DNA from: JAKQDH01 sp029558835
Lineage (GTDB): Bacteria; Planctomycetota; Phycisphaerae; UBA1845
Direction: 5' to 3'
DNA length: 64,000 bases
NCBI GenBank assembly: GCA_035356615.1
Contig: DAOQSN010000002.1
Coordinates: forward strand, 197,654 to 261,653
Shown here one piece after another: positions 8,504 to 16,874 of the stretch. The translations under genes and the position numbers were made by a program. Numbering within the stretch: position 1 is the first letter of the stretch; each line of letters opens with the position of its first letter. A model generated the notes under the pieces. That model searched no databases and was not told the DNA's origin. It saw nothing but the letters and a program-made list of their open reading frames with translations.

Positions 8504-9865
8504 TCAGGTTCTCTGGCGTAACAGCGCCAGGGCGGTATCGAGGACCGGGTCGCGGTCGGCGAAGTCAGCGGCTTGGGCCGGGACCGGAACGTCCGGCGCA
8601 ATGCCCTCACCCTCCAGGCAGGTACCGTCGGGGCGTAGGTCCTTCCAAGACGGCAGGTAGACCGTCACGCCATTACCGAGGTCGTGCGGCTTGGGATTGC
8701 CCGAGCTGCCATACGAACGGGCGCCGACCAGCTTGCAGTCCGGCGCTTGCTTCATCATCAGCAGGAAGGATTCGCAACTGCTCATGACCGCGGGGCCCGT
8801 CAGCACCGCAACCTTGCCGCGATACACCGGCCCTTGCGCATTGGGCTCCAGGACGCGCTGTACCTGAGGCGAGAACCCGGTGGGCGCGGCCGGGTCGCGC
8901 CAGACGTGGCGGGCATAGACCACCGGCTTCTCCACAAAGCAGCCGGCGACCTGCCGGGCGAGCAGCTCGTCGCCGCCGGAGTTGGGTCGAACATCAAGGA
9001 TGATGCCCGGAGCACCGGCGAACTGCTCCAACGCTTGCCACACGGGGTTCACCGTCGCCCTTTGCTCGCCCGACCAGGCGGTGATGAGCACGTAGCCGAT
9101 CCCATCGTCGAAACGCCCGGTGTAGACGGCCGGGCTTTGTTGCTTGAATCCGGGAACGACGCGGGCCAGCGTCTCGATTCTGAGATTGGCTTCCACACGG
9201 CGGACGAACGAGGGCAGCTTCTGCCCGTCGGCACTGAGCCAGATGTGAGCGTCCTGCGCCGTCGCCAACAGCTTGCCAGCCTCCCGCGCGAAAGCCGCGG
9301 GCGTCTTGGCCTCGGCGAGGCCCCGCTCATGTTGCTGAAAGAGCTGGTCCCAATCGAGCTGGCGCAGATCACGGTATGAGTAGTGGTCCTTGATGGCCGC
9401 CCGCAGCTTCTTGATGGCGGCGCTGTTCTGCTCGGGCGCGAGGTCCGGCGGTCGTGCAGCCCCCGGTGCCGAGGCGGTCGTGAACGAAATCGGATACGGC
9501 TCAGCGGGCGTCCCGTTGGTGGCCTGGAAGCCTCGGAAGCGGTCGCTGTTGATGCTGAGCCAGTAGGTGTGATTGGGCTCCAGCGTGACGGGCAGCACGG
9601 CCGTGCGGGCGTCCAGCCAGGAAGGCTGTCCGCGCAGCTTGGGGAAGCTCGGCCCATCGCCGACCCAAGAGTGGCTGCCCTGCGTCATGTCCTGATCGAA
9701 GACCACCCGGATTTCCGTCAGGGCAGGGTTAACGTGGGTATCGCCGTTGTCTGGCGTGGCTTGGATGACCTTCGGCGCGGCACCGGCGGCGAACGAGGCA
9801 AGGCCCAGCGTCAGCAGCACCGTCCACAGCGTCGGGTCCTGGAGGATTGGGCAAGCACGCGGCAT
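8504..9865 (-). CDS. Exported S41-family peptidase with Ig-like N-terminal domain
   Basis: 453 residues; the ATG at 9865 follows AGGAGA at good spacing. A signal peptide ends near residue 29 (LASFAAGAAP). Residues ~30-135 form a Big_5/SbsA-like Ig domain (ATPDNGDTHVNPALTEIRV, VVFDQDM). The C-terminal half is a C-terminal-processing-type serine protease (S41/tricorn): DDGIGYVLITAW, GIILDVRPNSGGDELLA and GPAVMSSCESFLLMM. In the last motif the serine block before the ESF helix is in the place of the usual SAAESF nucleophile region. No PDZ domain is visible. It probably degrades or trims proteins outside the cytoplasm. The frame continues upstream of the ATG through repeat DNA, which is why the shorter start was chosen. 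Confidence 0.8.
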   Translation of the reverse strand: MPRACPILQDPTLWTVLLTLGLASFAAGAAPKVIQATPDNGDTHVNPALTEIRVVFDQDMTQGSHSWVGDGPSFPKLRGQPSWLDARTAVLPVTLEPNHTYWLSINSDRFRGFQATNGTPAEPYPISFTTASAPGAARPPDLAPEQNSAAIKKLRAAIKDHYSYRDLRQLDWDQLFQQHERGLAEAKTPAAFAREAGKLLATAQDAHIWLSADGQKLPSFVRRVEANLRIETLARVVPGFKQQSPAVYTGRFDDGIGYVLITAWSGEQRATVNPVWQALEQFAGAPGIILDVRPNSGGDELLARQVAGCFVEKPVVYARHVWRDPAAPTGFSPQVQRVLEPNAQGPVYRGKVAVLTGPAVMSSCESFLLMMKQAPDCKLVGARSYGSSGNPKPHDLGNGVTVYLPSWKDLRPDGTCLEGEGIAPDVPVPAQAADFADRDPVLDTALALLRQRT

Positions 9866-9949
9866 GGTTGTACTCTCCTGATCATGCGAAAAAGTCCGTC
9901 CCCCACCTGAGTAGCTCCCCTCGCCAGGGAGACTGAGCGACGCTCTGCG

Positions 9950-10043
9950 TGGCATGGCCAAGCGCAGCGCCGCCATGCTTCCTCCCGTTCCCGACGCCAC
10001 CGTCTGCAACAGCATGCCGGCGCCTTCGGCTTGGGCATGCCAC
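9950..10043. repeat. Palindromic repeat, family B, copy 2
   Basis: Arms GTGGCATGGCCAAGCGCAGC and GGCGCCTTCGGCTTGGGCAT close with GTGGCATG / GCATGCCAC. The spacer between the arms is unrelated to the other copies. It lies between the S41 protease promoter region and the corrinoid protein stop. Confidence 0.65.
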
Positions 10044-10121
10044 TCCTCCGGCTTCCCATCGGCGCGGTCCTGCTTGGCGTCGCGCGGGACGCGGTCCAAG
10101 CAGGCCGCGCGGTGTGCGGAC

Positions 10122-10757
10122 TCAGCGGCGCGCGCACCAGCGGCGCGCCAGGTCGGCTCCGGTGGCGGCGTCGCGGCCGTAGCCGTCCGCCCCGATCCGG
10201 TCGGCGAACGCCTGCGTCAACGGCGCTCCCCCGACAATAATATAAGGCGCCGGGCGCACACTCGTCCGCACGGCCTGAACGATCATCTCCATCGCGGGCA
10301 TCGTGGTCGTCAACAGCGCACTGAGACCGATCACCTGCACCGGTTGCTGCTGACAGGCGGCAACGAACTTCTCGGCCGGCACGTCCACACCCAGGTCGAC
10401 CACCTCGAAGCCCGCCCCTTGCAGCATGGTGGCGGCGAGGTTCTTGCCGATGTCGTGCAGGTCGCCGCGGACGGTGCCGATGACGGCCGTCGCTTCCGGC
10501 CTGACCCCCTGGGCGACCAGGTGCGGTTGCAGGCGGGCCAGCGCGGCCTTCAGGGCGTCCGCGGCCACCAGCACCTCGGGCAGGTAGTACTCCCCGTCAC
10601 GGAAGCGACGCCCCACCTCGGACATCCCGGCAATCAGACCCTCGTCCAGCAGTTGCTTGGCGGACAGACCGCCGGCGAGCCCCTGCTCGATGAGCCGGGG
10701 CGCCGCCTGCTCGTCGCCGGCCAGCACGGCCGCTTCCAGTTGGCTCAGAGTAGACAT
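10122..10757 (-). CDS. Corrinoid (cobalamin-binding) methyltransferase protein
   Basis: 211 residues from an ATG at 10757. Residues 1-85 form the helical cap (LAGGLSAKQLLDEGLIAGMSEVG, GEYYLPEVLVAADA). Residues ~87-205 are the Rossmann-like B12 domain with the diagnostic D-x-H-x-x-G motif (GDLHDIGKN; D99, H101, G104), then GFEVVDLGVDVPAEKF, GLSALLTTTMPAM and VGGAPLT. This is the small corrinoid protein of MtaC/MtbC/MtvC type, which shuttles methyl groups between a substrate-specific methyltransferase and a folate or thiol acceptor. It is divergent from a MetH-activation-like gene 137 bases away, which suggests a shared promoter zone and a shared cobalamin cycle. Confidence 0.88.
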   Translation of the reverse strand: MSTLSQLEAAVLAGDEQAAPRLIEQGLAGGLSAKQLLDEGLIAGMSEVGRRFRDGEYYLPEVLVAADALKAALARLQPHLVAQGVRPEATAVIGTVRGDLHDIGKNLAATMLQGAGFEVVDLGVDVPAEKFVAACQQQPVQVIGLSALLTTTMPAMEMIVQAVRTSVRPAPYIIVGGAPLTQAFADRIGADGYGRDAATGADLARRWCARR

Positions 10758-10894
10758 GGCTACTGATCTCACCTTGCCGCGCGGCTACAATCACCCGTCG
10801 GTCCCGGCACGGCGGGTCCCCGCGGGGCCGACTGCCGGGCCGTCATTGTACCATTGGAGGTGGGGGACATCCCAGCCCTGCCGTGGAGCCCCGC

Positions 10895-11680
10895 ATGAGC
10901 AAGCCCAACGGAGCCGGAGCGGAAGCGAGTGGGCTCAACGGAGCCCGAGCGGAAGCGAGTGGGCAAACCGACACCGCTGCGGAAACAAGCGGGCTCTTGC
11001 GTTTCCCTGACGTGGTCCCCGATCTCGACCTCGTGCAGCGTGCCGTGGGCATCCGCGCGGACCGCACGGAGCACGGCCGCTGGGTGGCGGCGGCACGGGA
11101 GCTGGCCGACACCCTGCCGCGGCTGCTGCGTCCCCGGGCCGTCTATCGGATCGACGCGGTCCGGACGATAGAACCTGCGCAACTGGTGCTGGCTTCGGGG
11201 ACGACCTTCCACGGCGACATTGCCGGGATTCTCAGCGACGCGTGCTACGTCGCCTCGGCCGTCGTGACCATCGGTCCCGCGCTGGAGCGCCTCGCGCGGC
11301 GGTGGATTCGCGGGGGCGAGGCCGTGCGCGGCAGCCTCGCGGACGCCTTCGCCTCCGAGGCCGTCGAGGCCGCCGCCGATCGACTCCAGGCACACGTGCG
11401 CGCCTGGGCGCAGGCCCGCGGCCTGGATATCACGCCGCGGTACAGTCCGGGTTACTGCGGCCTGGACCTGCACCAGCAGATGCCACTTTTCGCCGGTCTC
11501 CCGACGGAGCGGATCCGCGTGCGCCTGCAGCCGAGCTGCCTGATGTTGCCGCTGAAGTCGATCTCCTGCCTCATTGGCATCGGCCCGGCGGATCGCGTCC
11601 ACCCGGACGTGGTGCCGTGCCAGCTCTGCGACCACCCGGACTGCATGCAACGCCGCGCCGAATTCAGAAGGCAAAAGTAA
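10895..11680 (+). CDS. MetH activation-domain-like protein with C-terminal Cys motif
   Basis: 261 residues. The middle and C-terminal region resembles the SAM-dependent reactivation domain of cobalamin-dependent methionine synthase: ASGTTFHGDIAGIL, then RYSPGYCGLDLHQQMPLFAG, and LQPSCLMLPLKSISCLIGIGP, equivalent to the SPGY and P-KS-S motifs of that domain. It ends with a cysteine cluster, CQLCDHPDCMQRR, typical of stand-alone versions. The role inferred is reductive reactivation or activation of the corrinoid protein encoded divergently. The first ~35 residues are unlike the domain and contain the repeated element AEASG (AEASG, AEASG, AAETSG) coded by a GAGCGGAAGCGAGTGGG repeat. The coding end runs into the left arm of the hairpin at 11675-11724. 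Confidence 0.75.
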   Translation: MSKPNGAGAEASGLNGARAEASGQTDTAAETSGLLRFPDVVPDLDLVQRAVGIRADRTEHGRWVAAARELADTLPRLLRPRAVYRIDAVRTIEPAQLVLASGTTFHGDIAGILSDACYVASAVVTIGPALERLARRWIRGGEAVRGSLADAFASEAVEAAADRLQAHVRAWAQARGLDITPRYSPGYCGLDLHQQMPLFAGLPTERIRVRLQPSCLMLPLKSISCLIGIGPADRVHPDVVPCQLCDHPDCMQRRAEFRRQK

Positions 11681-11724
11681 GAATGCAGAAAGGAGAGGTG
11701 AATCCCCTTTCTGCATTCTTACTT
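11675..11724. terminator. Perfect 19-bp inverted repeat between convergent genes
   Basis: AAGTAAGAATGCAGAAAGG at 11675-11693 is matched exactly by CCTTTCTGCATTCTTACTT at 11706-11724 around a 12-base loop. It lies at the 3' ends of the convergent MetH-activation-like gene (stop at 11680) and the TldE-like gene (stop at 11741). It is AT-richer than its surroundings. A bidirectional terminator fits the position; it has no long T-run, so a small mobile palindrome is an alternative. Confidence 0.6.
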
Positions 11725-11740
11725 CGGCATTCTTAGGTTC

Positions 11741-13459
11741 TTACTTCCCGCGTGCCAGCGGGGCCGGCAGAAGCGGGGGCTTGTCGAAGTCGCGATCCAT
11801 CTTGGCCAAGTCCAGTTCCTCGAACAGCAGGGCGGGCACGGCAACCGTGCGGCCCTGCGTGCCGCTGCCGGAGTTGCGGACGTAAGGCGTGTCCCCCGCG
11901 GCCAGAATGTTCTTGAACGCCTTCAGTTCGACCCGGGCGATCTCGGCCCCACGGACCATCTCCTCCCGGCCATCGGGATAAACCTTGTACATGGCCAGCG
12001 GCGCGGTGCCGCCGCCCCGAGGCCCCCCGAATCGAGCCCGCCCGTAGTACCCGCCGTAGCCGCCGCCGTCGCCGACGTTGCCCAGGGCCACCACTCGGAG
12101 GCCAAAGTCCAGGCTCTCCTCGGCCGCAGCCTCCAGCAGTCGCTGCCGCAACGCGGCGCCGTCGGCACCTTCGTCGCTGGTGACCAACAGGCAGCCCACG
12201 CCTGCCTGACTCCCGTAACTGCCGCGGCCGTGCCCGTTGGATTGCTTGAACTGTTTGGAGGGGTTGCGGGACATCAGGAGGGCTTCGAGCGTGCCACCCT
12301 TAACGAGCGATACGGCCTGGGCCTTGACCCCTTCGTCGTCATAAGCGTAGTTCCCCATCACCAGTTGCCCGTTGATGGTCTCCTGGGCGGGGTTGTCCAC
12401 GACGTTGAGGAAGCCGGGCAGGATGCGCTTGCCGAGCTTGTTCTCGAAGTCGTCCGGGTTGCTGCTGCTGCCGACGGGTCGCTGGCCGCCGGCGAAGCGC
12501 TGGGCGAACTGACCCGCGAAGAGTTCCGTCGCCGGCTCCGCCTCGAAGAGCACGGGGCCGGTGTAAGAATCCAGCAGCGGCGCCTCCCGGGCAGCCAGGA
12601 GCCGTTCCACCATCTGCGTGCACCGTTTCGTCAACTCGGGCAGCGCCGGCAGGTCCTCCAGCTTGCGGGCATACACCGTGAAGGAATCCGACATCTTCAT
12701 GCCGTCGTCCGCCTGTACGGTGGCCGTGACGCTGATCGAGAAGGACGTGGAGGCGATGCGGATGCGCGTGCCTTCGGAGTTGACCAGGTACTTGTTGCCG
12801 CTGCCACCCTCGGTCGTCACGCCGGACTGCTGGACCTGGGGATACTGGCGAAACACGGCCGACAGCGGCACTGCCAGTTTCTCGAGCGGCTCGACGGTCA
12901 GCTTAATGTCCCCGCGCGGTTCCAGGTAGACGGCCGGGGGCTGCTGCGCGAAGTCCTCCGGCTTGTCCTTGATCAGCTTACTCTCCATGAAGGCCTTCTT
13001 CTGGGCCAGGGTCTCCACGGCGTCCTTGTAACCACGGTCGGTGGCCCACCAGATCGCCTGCCGAATCGCGTTGTAGTCATCCTCGATCGGCATGGCCGAG
13101 GGACCCGACCCGCCGTAGTACCGCCCGTAGCCGCTCCCGAAGTTCGTATTGTCCAGCTCGTAGGAGCCGACGCGCACCTCGGGCTGGAGGGAGCGGAAGC
13201 GGTTGACGTTCTTGCCGGTGACCGAACCGAGCTCCGCCGTTACGTACACCCGCGTCGCGTCCGACAGTGCATACTCGATGAAATATGGACGTTCGAGGTC
13301 CTCCAATTTCAAGCCCGCTTGGTTGCGCTCGAGCTCGCTGACGAGCGCGCGCAGGACGACGTCACTCTGCATTTCCTTGTCCACGGCCTGGTCCGCCCAC
13401 GCCAACGCGGGGACGAGCACGACCGCCAGCAAACCCGTCCACATGTATCCTGCTCGCAT
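11741..13459 (-). CDS. Exported TldE/PmbA-like protein, zinc motif lost
   Basis: 572 residues from an ATG at 13459 with AAAGGAG upstream. An N-terminal signal peptide (MWTGLLAVVLVPALAWA) is followed by a TldD/PmbA-type fold: YFIEYALSDATRVYVTAELG, VRVGSYELDNT, NAIRQAIWWATDRGYKDAVE, SNGHGRGSYGSQAG and the final VPALLFEELDLAK. It is homologous over its length to the neighbour at 13606-15360. Where that neighbour has HEIFGH, this protein reads ELFAGQFAQRF, so both zinc histidines and the glutamate are gone. In E. coli the cytoplasmic TldE subunit likewise lacks the zinc site and pairs with TldD. Here the pair would act outside the cytoplasm. A glycine/tyrosine-rich loop (GGGYGGYYGRARFGG) is unusual. 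Confidence 0.8.
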   Translation of the reverse strand: MRAGYMWTGLLAVVLVPALAWADQAVDKEMQSDVVLRALVSELERNQAGLKLEDLERPYFIEYALSDATRVYVTAELGSVTGKNVNRFRSLQPEVRVGSYELDNTNFGSGYGRYYGGSGPSAMPIEDDYNAIRQAIWWATDRGYKDAVETLAQKKAFMESKLIKDKPEDFAQQPPAVYLEPRGDIKLTVEPLEKLAVPLSAVFRQYPQVQQSGVTTEGGSGNKYLVNSEGTRIRIASTSFSISVTATVQADDGMKMSDSFTVYARKLEDLPALPELTKRCTQMVERLLAAREAPLLDSYTGPVLFEAEPATELFAGQFAQRFAGGQRPVGSSSNPDDFENKLGKRILPGFLNVVDNPAQETINGQLVMGNYAYDDEGVKAQAVSLVKGGTLEALLMSRNPSKQFKQSNGHGRGSYGSQAGVGCLLVTSDEGADGAALRQRLLEAAAEESLDFGLRVVALGNVGDGGGYGGYYGRARFGGPRGGGTAPLAMYKVYPDGREEMVRGAEIARVELKAFKNILAAGDTPYVRNSGSGTQGRTVAVPALLFEELDLAKMDRDFDKPPLLPAPLARGK

Positions 13460-13555
13460 GAGTCGATCTCCTTTGCGGAGTGATTGAACATGTAACCCGA
13501 TCTCAGTCTTCTCTCTGCCCGGGGAGGGTCGGGGAGGGTCGCGCCGCCGCGGTCG

Positions 13556-13596
13556 CCCCCTCACCCCTACCCTCTCCCCCCAAGGGGGAGAGGGGG
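13556..13596. repeat. REP-like hairpin of the GGGAGAGGG class
   Basis: CCCCTCACCCCTACCCTCTC followed by a short CCCCCAAGGGGG hairpin and AGAGGGGGAG. It fills the 146-base gap between the two TldD-family genes and matches the hairpin module of family A. Confidence 0.6.
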
Positions 13597-13605
13597 AGGC
13601 AGTTC

Positions 13606-15360
13606 CTACGGTTGTTTCGCCGGGGCTTTACTCTCCTCGGCGATAGGCGCCGGCAGGATCGGCGGGCGGTCCTGCGCCTTCTCCTTCTTCTCCACCTCGA
13701 TCTGCTCAACGAGGATGCTCGGGGCGACCGCCGACACCGGCACGCTGCCCGATTCGGCGCCGCAGGTGCCGTTGAAGATGTCGGGATCGTCGCCGGTGCA
13801 GAGGATCTTGGAGAATGACGTCAGCGGTGTGCCGACGATGTCCACGCCGCGAACCAGCTCATCCGGGCGCCCGTCGGCATAGACCCGATAGACGATCAGC
13901 GGCACCACCTTGAAGGCCTGCGGCATGTAGCGGCCGGTGATCGTGAAGCCCCCGGAGATGTCCGTAAACAGCAGTCCGTATTCCTTGTTTTGCTTCTTGC
14001 ACTCGTCGATGAGCATCTGCCGAAGTTGGGCGAACGGTACCTGCTTGGTGGATTCCACGATCAGGTTGCCCTGGCGGGCGACCACGCTCGCGCCGGGCTC
14101 CCGGCGTCCGTGTCCGTTGGACTTCAGGATGCCACGCGTCGGACAGCGCGACATCAGGAACGTCTTGAGCACGCCGTTCTCCACCAGGCGGGCCGGCTGG
14201 CCGGGAACGCACTCGTCGTCGAACTCATAGAAGCCGTTAAGGTCCCTCCCCTTGAACTGCCGCTGGGAGGGGTCGTCCACCACGGTCAGGAACGTCGGCA
14301 GGATTTCCTGGCCGAGCTTCTTGGCGTAGGTCTGACCTTCCTCCACGTCCTTCTGGCGGTGCCCCTCGATGCGATGCCCGAAGATCTCGTGGAAGAACAC
14401 GCCGGTGGCGCGGTTCTGGAGAATCGCCGGACCGGTGTAGGGCTCCACAATCGGCGCCGCCCGCAGTGCCAGCAGCTCTTGGATGATCTTGTCCACGGCC
14501 TGGAGCACTTCCTCGTCCCCGGGCAGTCTGTCGGGCGAGGCCGCGTCGAACGAGTCGTACAACCACAGCTCCATCCCGTCGTCGGCAATCGTCGAAGCCT
14601 GGATGCCGATCCGCCAGAAGCCGCGCCCGAATTGCAGTCTGCCGCCTTCCGACGTGACCGCCAGGCGGTTGGACACGCTGCCCATCAGGGTCACGTTGGA
14701 GTCATAGATTTGCGGATGGGCGCGGAAGGGACGCGAGTACTTGCGGACTTTCTCGGCCCAGGCGGAGCGGTCGTAGGCCTGGGTCACCCAGGGCCCCACG
14801 TGCACGGCCGGCGCCTCCTGCGAGAAGTCCGGCGACGGGTCTTCCTCCTCCACCTTCACCTTGACGTTGGCTTTCACCTGGGCGAGGCGCTTGACCGCAG
14901 ACTTGAAGGCCTCGTCGGTGCGGAGCCAGATCGCCTGCCGGGTGCCCACGGGATCATCGTTGAGGGGCAGGGCCGCGGTCCCTCCGCCGGAGCCGTAGTC
15001 GCCGCCGTACCCGCCGCCGCGGATCTGGTGCGTATTGTCGAGCGTGTAGTCGCCGCAACGCACGTCCACGTCGAGCACCCGCCCGTGGTTCTCGACGTCG
15101 TAGAAGATCGATCCCAGGGCGGCCGCGACATACGCGTCCGTGTCATCCGTCACCGCGTATTGGATGAAGTACGGTTTCGACCCGTCCGGGCCCTCCAGTT
15201 TCTGCATCGACAGTTCCAGTTCACTCTGCATGATGGCCAGCAGCGGGTGCTCCGTGCCGGCGGGGGCCTCACCCCCCCAGGCGACGACCGCCCCCACGCC
15301 CAACAGCACCACGCAGCCGAGTCCCGCGCGCACCAGTCGAAGGCGTTGTGTATTGGTCAT
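13606..15360 (-). CDS. Exported TldD-like metalloprotease
   Basis: 584 residues with an N-terminal signal peptide or anchor (LVRAGLGCVVLLGVGAVVAW). It carries the TldD zinc-protease signature HEIFGH (H324, E325, H329), followed by RIEGHRQKDVEEG, as in TldD where this helix binds zinc. Other family blocks are YFIQYAVTDDTDAYVAAALG, DVDVRCGDYTLDNT, SNGHGRREPGASVVA and DISGGFTITGRYMPQAFKVV. The segment GTCGAESG may supply the third ligand. E. coli TldD works with TldE in the cytoplasm on modified peptides such as microcin B17 precursor and CcdA; export of both subunits here implies a different substrate. It lies just upstream of the TldE-like gene on the same strand, giving a TldD-TldE operon. 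Confidence 0.85.
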   Translation of the reverse strand: MTNTQRLRLVRAGLGCVVLLGVGAVVAWGGEAPAGTEHPLLAIMQSELELSMQKLEGPDGSKPYFIQYAVTDDTDAYVAAALGSIFYDVENHGRVLDVDVRCGDYTLDNTHQIRGGGYGGDYGSGGGTAALPLNDDPVGTRQAIWLRTDEAFKSAVKRLAQVKANVKVKVEEEDPSPDFSQEAPAVHVGPWVTQAYDRSAWAEKVRKYSRPFRAHPQIYDSNVTLMGSVSNRLAVTSEGGRLQFGRGFWRIGIQASTIADDGMELWLYDSFDAASPDRLPGDEEVLQAVDKIIQELLALRAAPIVEPYTGPAILQNRATGVFFHEIFGHRIEGHRQKDVEEGQTYAKKLGQEILPTFLTVVDDPSQRQFKGRDLNGFYEFDDECVPGQPARLVENGVLKTFLMSRCPTRGILKSNGHGRREPGASVVARQGNLIVESTKQVPFAQLRQMLIDECKKQNKEYGLLFTDISGGFTITGRYMPQAFKVVPLIVYRVYADGRPDELVRGVDIVGTPLTSFSKILCTGDDPDIFNGTCGAESGSVPVSAVAPSILVEQIEVEKKEKAQDRPPILPAPIAEESKAPAKQP

Positions 15361-15499
15361 GTCAGGTTCCTTACTCCGAAATAGGCCAGCCGATATCCAC
15401 TCTGGATTCTACCCATCCGAGCCAGTTTGGATACCGGCGGGCGGCCGGAGCGCCTGCCGCCGCGCTCGCCCACCGCCCGGGCGGGCGGGCATGCGACCG

Positions 15500-15606
15500 G
15501 GAACCCCTCTCCCCTCGGGAAAGGGGTAGAGGTGAGGGCGGCGGACGCAATGACGCCCGCCTGATGCACGGACCCCCCCCAGACGCGGGCAACGCTGAAC
15601 ATGTAC
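15500..15606. repeat. Family A repeat, second module, copy at 15.5 kb
   Basis: CCCCTCTCCCCTCGGGAAAGGG hairpin region, then GAGGTGAGGGCGGCGGACGC, a variable part with GACGCCCGCC and TGCACGGAC, and the end GCTGAACATGTAC. Aligns along its whole length with 15893-15999 and 4718-4830. Confidence 0.65.
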
Positions 15607-15892
15607 TCGGGGAGAGGCAGGGTCAGGGGCGGGAGCGGCGGGTCCAACCCGCCCGCTGCCACTTCCGGGCAGGGTGAGGAGCTCCGAGGCAGTCTCCCCG
15701 GGACGGAGGCGTCCTCTGCCGCCCAGCGGGGTACGCGTGTCGTGGGCCCGCTTCAGCGAAGCCCCCCTCCCCGGTAAGCTGCCGCGAGAGCGGGGATTCA
15801 CCGTGCGACGACCCCGGCGGGCCTCGGGGACCTGCCTCGGTTCAACCGGGGCGAAGCCACACCTGGGGGGAACCGCGGGGCTGCCAGCGTCT

Positions 15893-15999
15893 GGACCCCT
15901 CTCCCCTCGGGAGAGGGGCAGGGGTGAGGGCGGCGGACGCGGGCGCCCCCTGGTGCACAGACGTGCCGACCCGCCACGCGGAAGACAATGGACACGTAC
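15893..15999. repeat. Family A repeat, second module, copy at 15.9 kb
   Basis: CCCCTCTCCCCTCGGGAGAGG hairpin, then AGGGGTGAGGGCGGCGGACGC, CGCCCCCTGGTGCACAGACG, and the end GACACGTAC. It lies only 36 bases before the dapB start, so it may sit in the 5' leader. Confidence 0.65.
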
Positions 16000-16034
16000 G
16001 CCGGCCGGGGTCCGCCGTGGGAAGGGAGGAGATC

Positions 16035-16874
16035 ATGATCCGGGTGGCCATTGCCGGGGCGTCCGGTCGAACGGGGCGTTGCGTGGTGGAGGCGGTGCTG
16101 CGCGACGCGCGCTTCGCCGTGGCGGCTGCTCTGACCGTCGCGGACGACCCGTTGTGCGGGTCAACCGTACGGCTCGATGCCGGCGAGGTGCGCTTCACGC
16201 AGGAGCTGGCCGCCCCGTGCGATGTGCTCATCGACTTCACGTTGCCGGCCGGCACGATGCACTGGCTGGACCGCTGCCTCGAACGCAAGCTGCCGATGGT
16301 GACCGGCACGACGGGCTTGTCGCCGGAGCAGGTTGAGCGCCTGCGGTCGGCCGGTCGCGTGATCCCCATCCTCTCGGCCAGCAACTTCAGCGTCGGCATC
16401 CAGGTGCTGCGTGAGCTGGCCGTGCGCGCGGCACAGGCGCTCGGAGCGGACTTCGACATCGAGATCGTCGAGACGCATCATCGCCACAAAGCCGATGCGC
16501 CCAGCGGCACCGCCCTGAGCCTGCTCGACGACCTGCTGGCCGCTACGGGTCAGCCGGGGCGTGCAGGGGCAACCGCCGAGCGCGACCGCTCGACCCCCGA
16601 GGGCGACCACACCACCGCCGAGCGCAATCGCGCGACCTTTGGGCGTGAGGGCCGCACCGGCCCACGCAGACCGGGGGAAATCGGCGTGCATGCCGTGCGC
16701 ATGGGCGAAGTCGTCGGCGAGCACGTCGTCCACTTCAGCGGCCCCGGCGAGACCTTGACGCTGACGCACACGGCCCACTCGCGGGCGACCTTCGCCGCAG
16801 GTGCCCTGCGGGCGGCCGCCTGGCTCGTTTCTCGCCCGCCGGGGTACTACACGTTTGCGGATGCCTTCAAATGA
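16035..16874 (+). CDS. dapB: 4-hydroxy-tetrahydrodipicolinate reductase
   Basis: 279 residues; ATG preceded by GGGAGGA. Cytoplasmic NAD(P)H-dependent reductase of the diaminopimelate/lysine pathway, supplying peptidoglycan and lysine. Visible motifs are the nucleotide loop AIAGASGRTGR (residues 6-15), VTGTTGLSPEQ (89-99), SASNFSVGIQVL, and the signature ETHHRHKADAPSGTA (146-160) with the catalytic histidine pair and lysine. Later motifs are GREGRTGPRRPGEIGVHAVR and VVGEHVVHFSGPGETLTLTH. Residues ~172-199 are an insertion (TAERDRSTPEG, TTAERNRATF) not found in ordinary DapB. It is coded by an imperfect tandem repeat and lies in a loop between the signature helix and the C-terminal strands, so activity may be kept. 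Confidence 0.92.
   Translation: MIRVAIAGASGRTGRCVVEAVLRDARFAVAAALTVADDPLCGSTVRLDAGEVRFTQELAAPCDVLIDFTLPAGTMHWLDRCLERKLPMVTGTTGLSPEQVERLRSAGRVIPILSASNFSVGIQVLRELAVRAAQALGADFDIEIVETHHRHKADAPSGTALSLLDDLLAATGQPGRAGATAERDRSTPEGDHTTAERNRATFGREGRTGPRRPGEIGVHAVRMGEVVGEHVVHFSGPGETLTLTHTAHSRATFAAGALRAAAWLVSRPPGYYTFADAFK

Larger units (their letters stand above)
15361..16034. other. Intergenic repeat-rich region upstream of dapB
   Basis: 674 bases without a gene. It holds two extended family A second-module copies (15500-15606 and 15893-15999). The sequence between them is GC-rich and not coding. Confidence 0.6.

Noticed and set aside
12230..15384. Long plus-strand frames opposite the TldD-family genes
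   Set aside because: Products are His/Arg/Gly-rich with no fold pattern; the minus strand encodes clear homologues.
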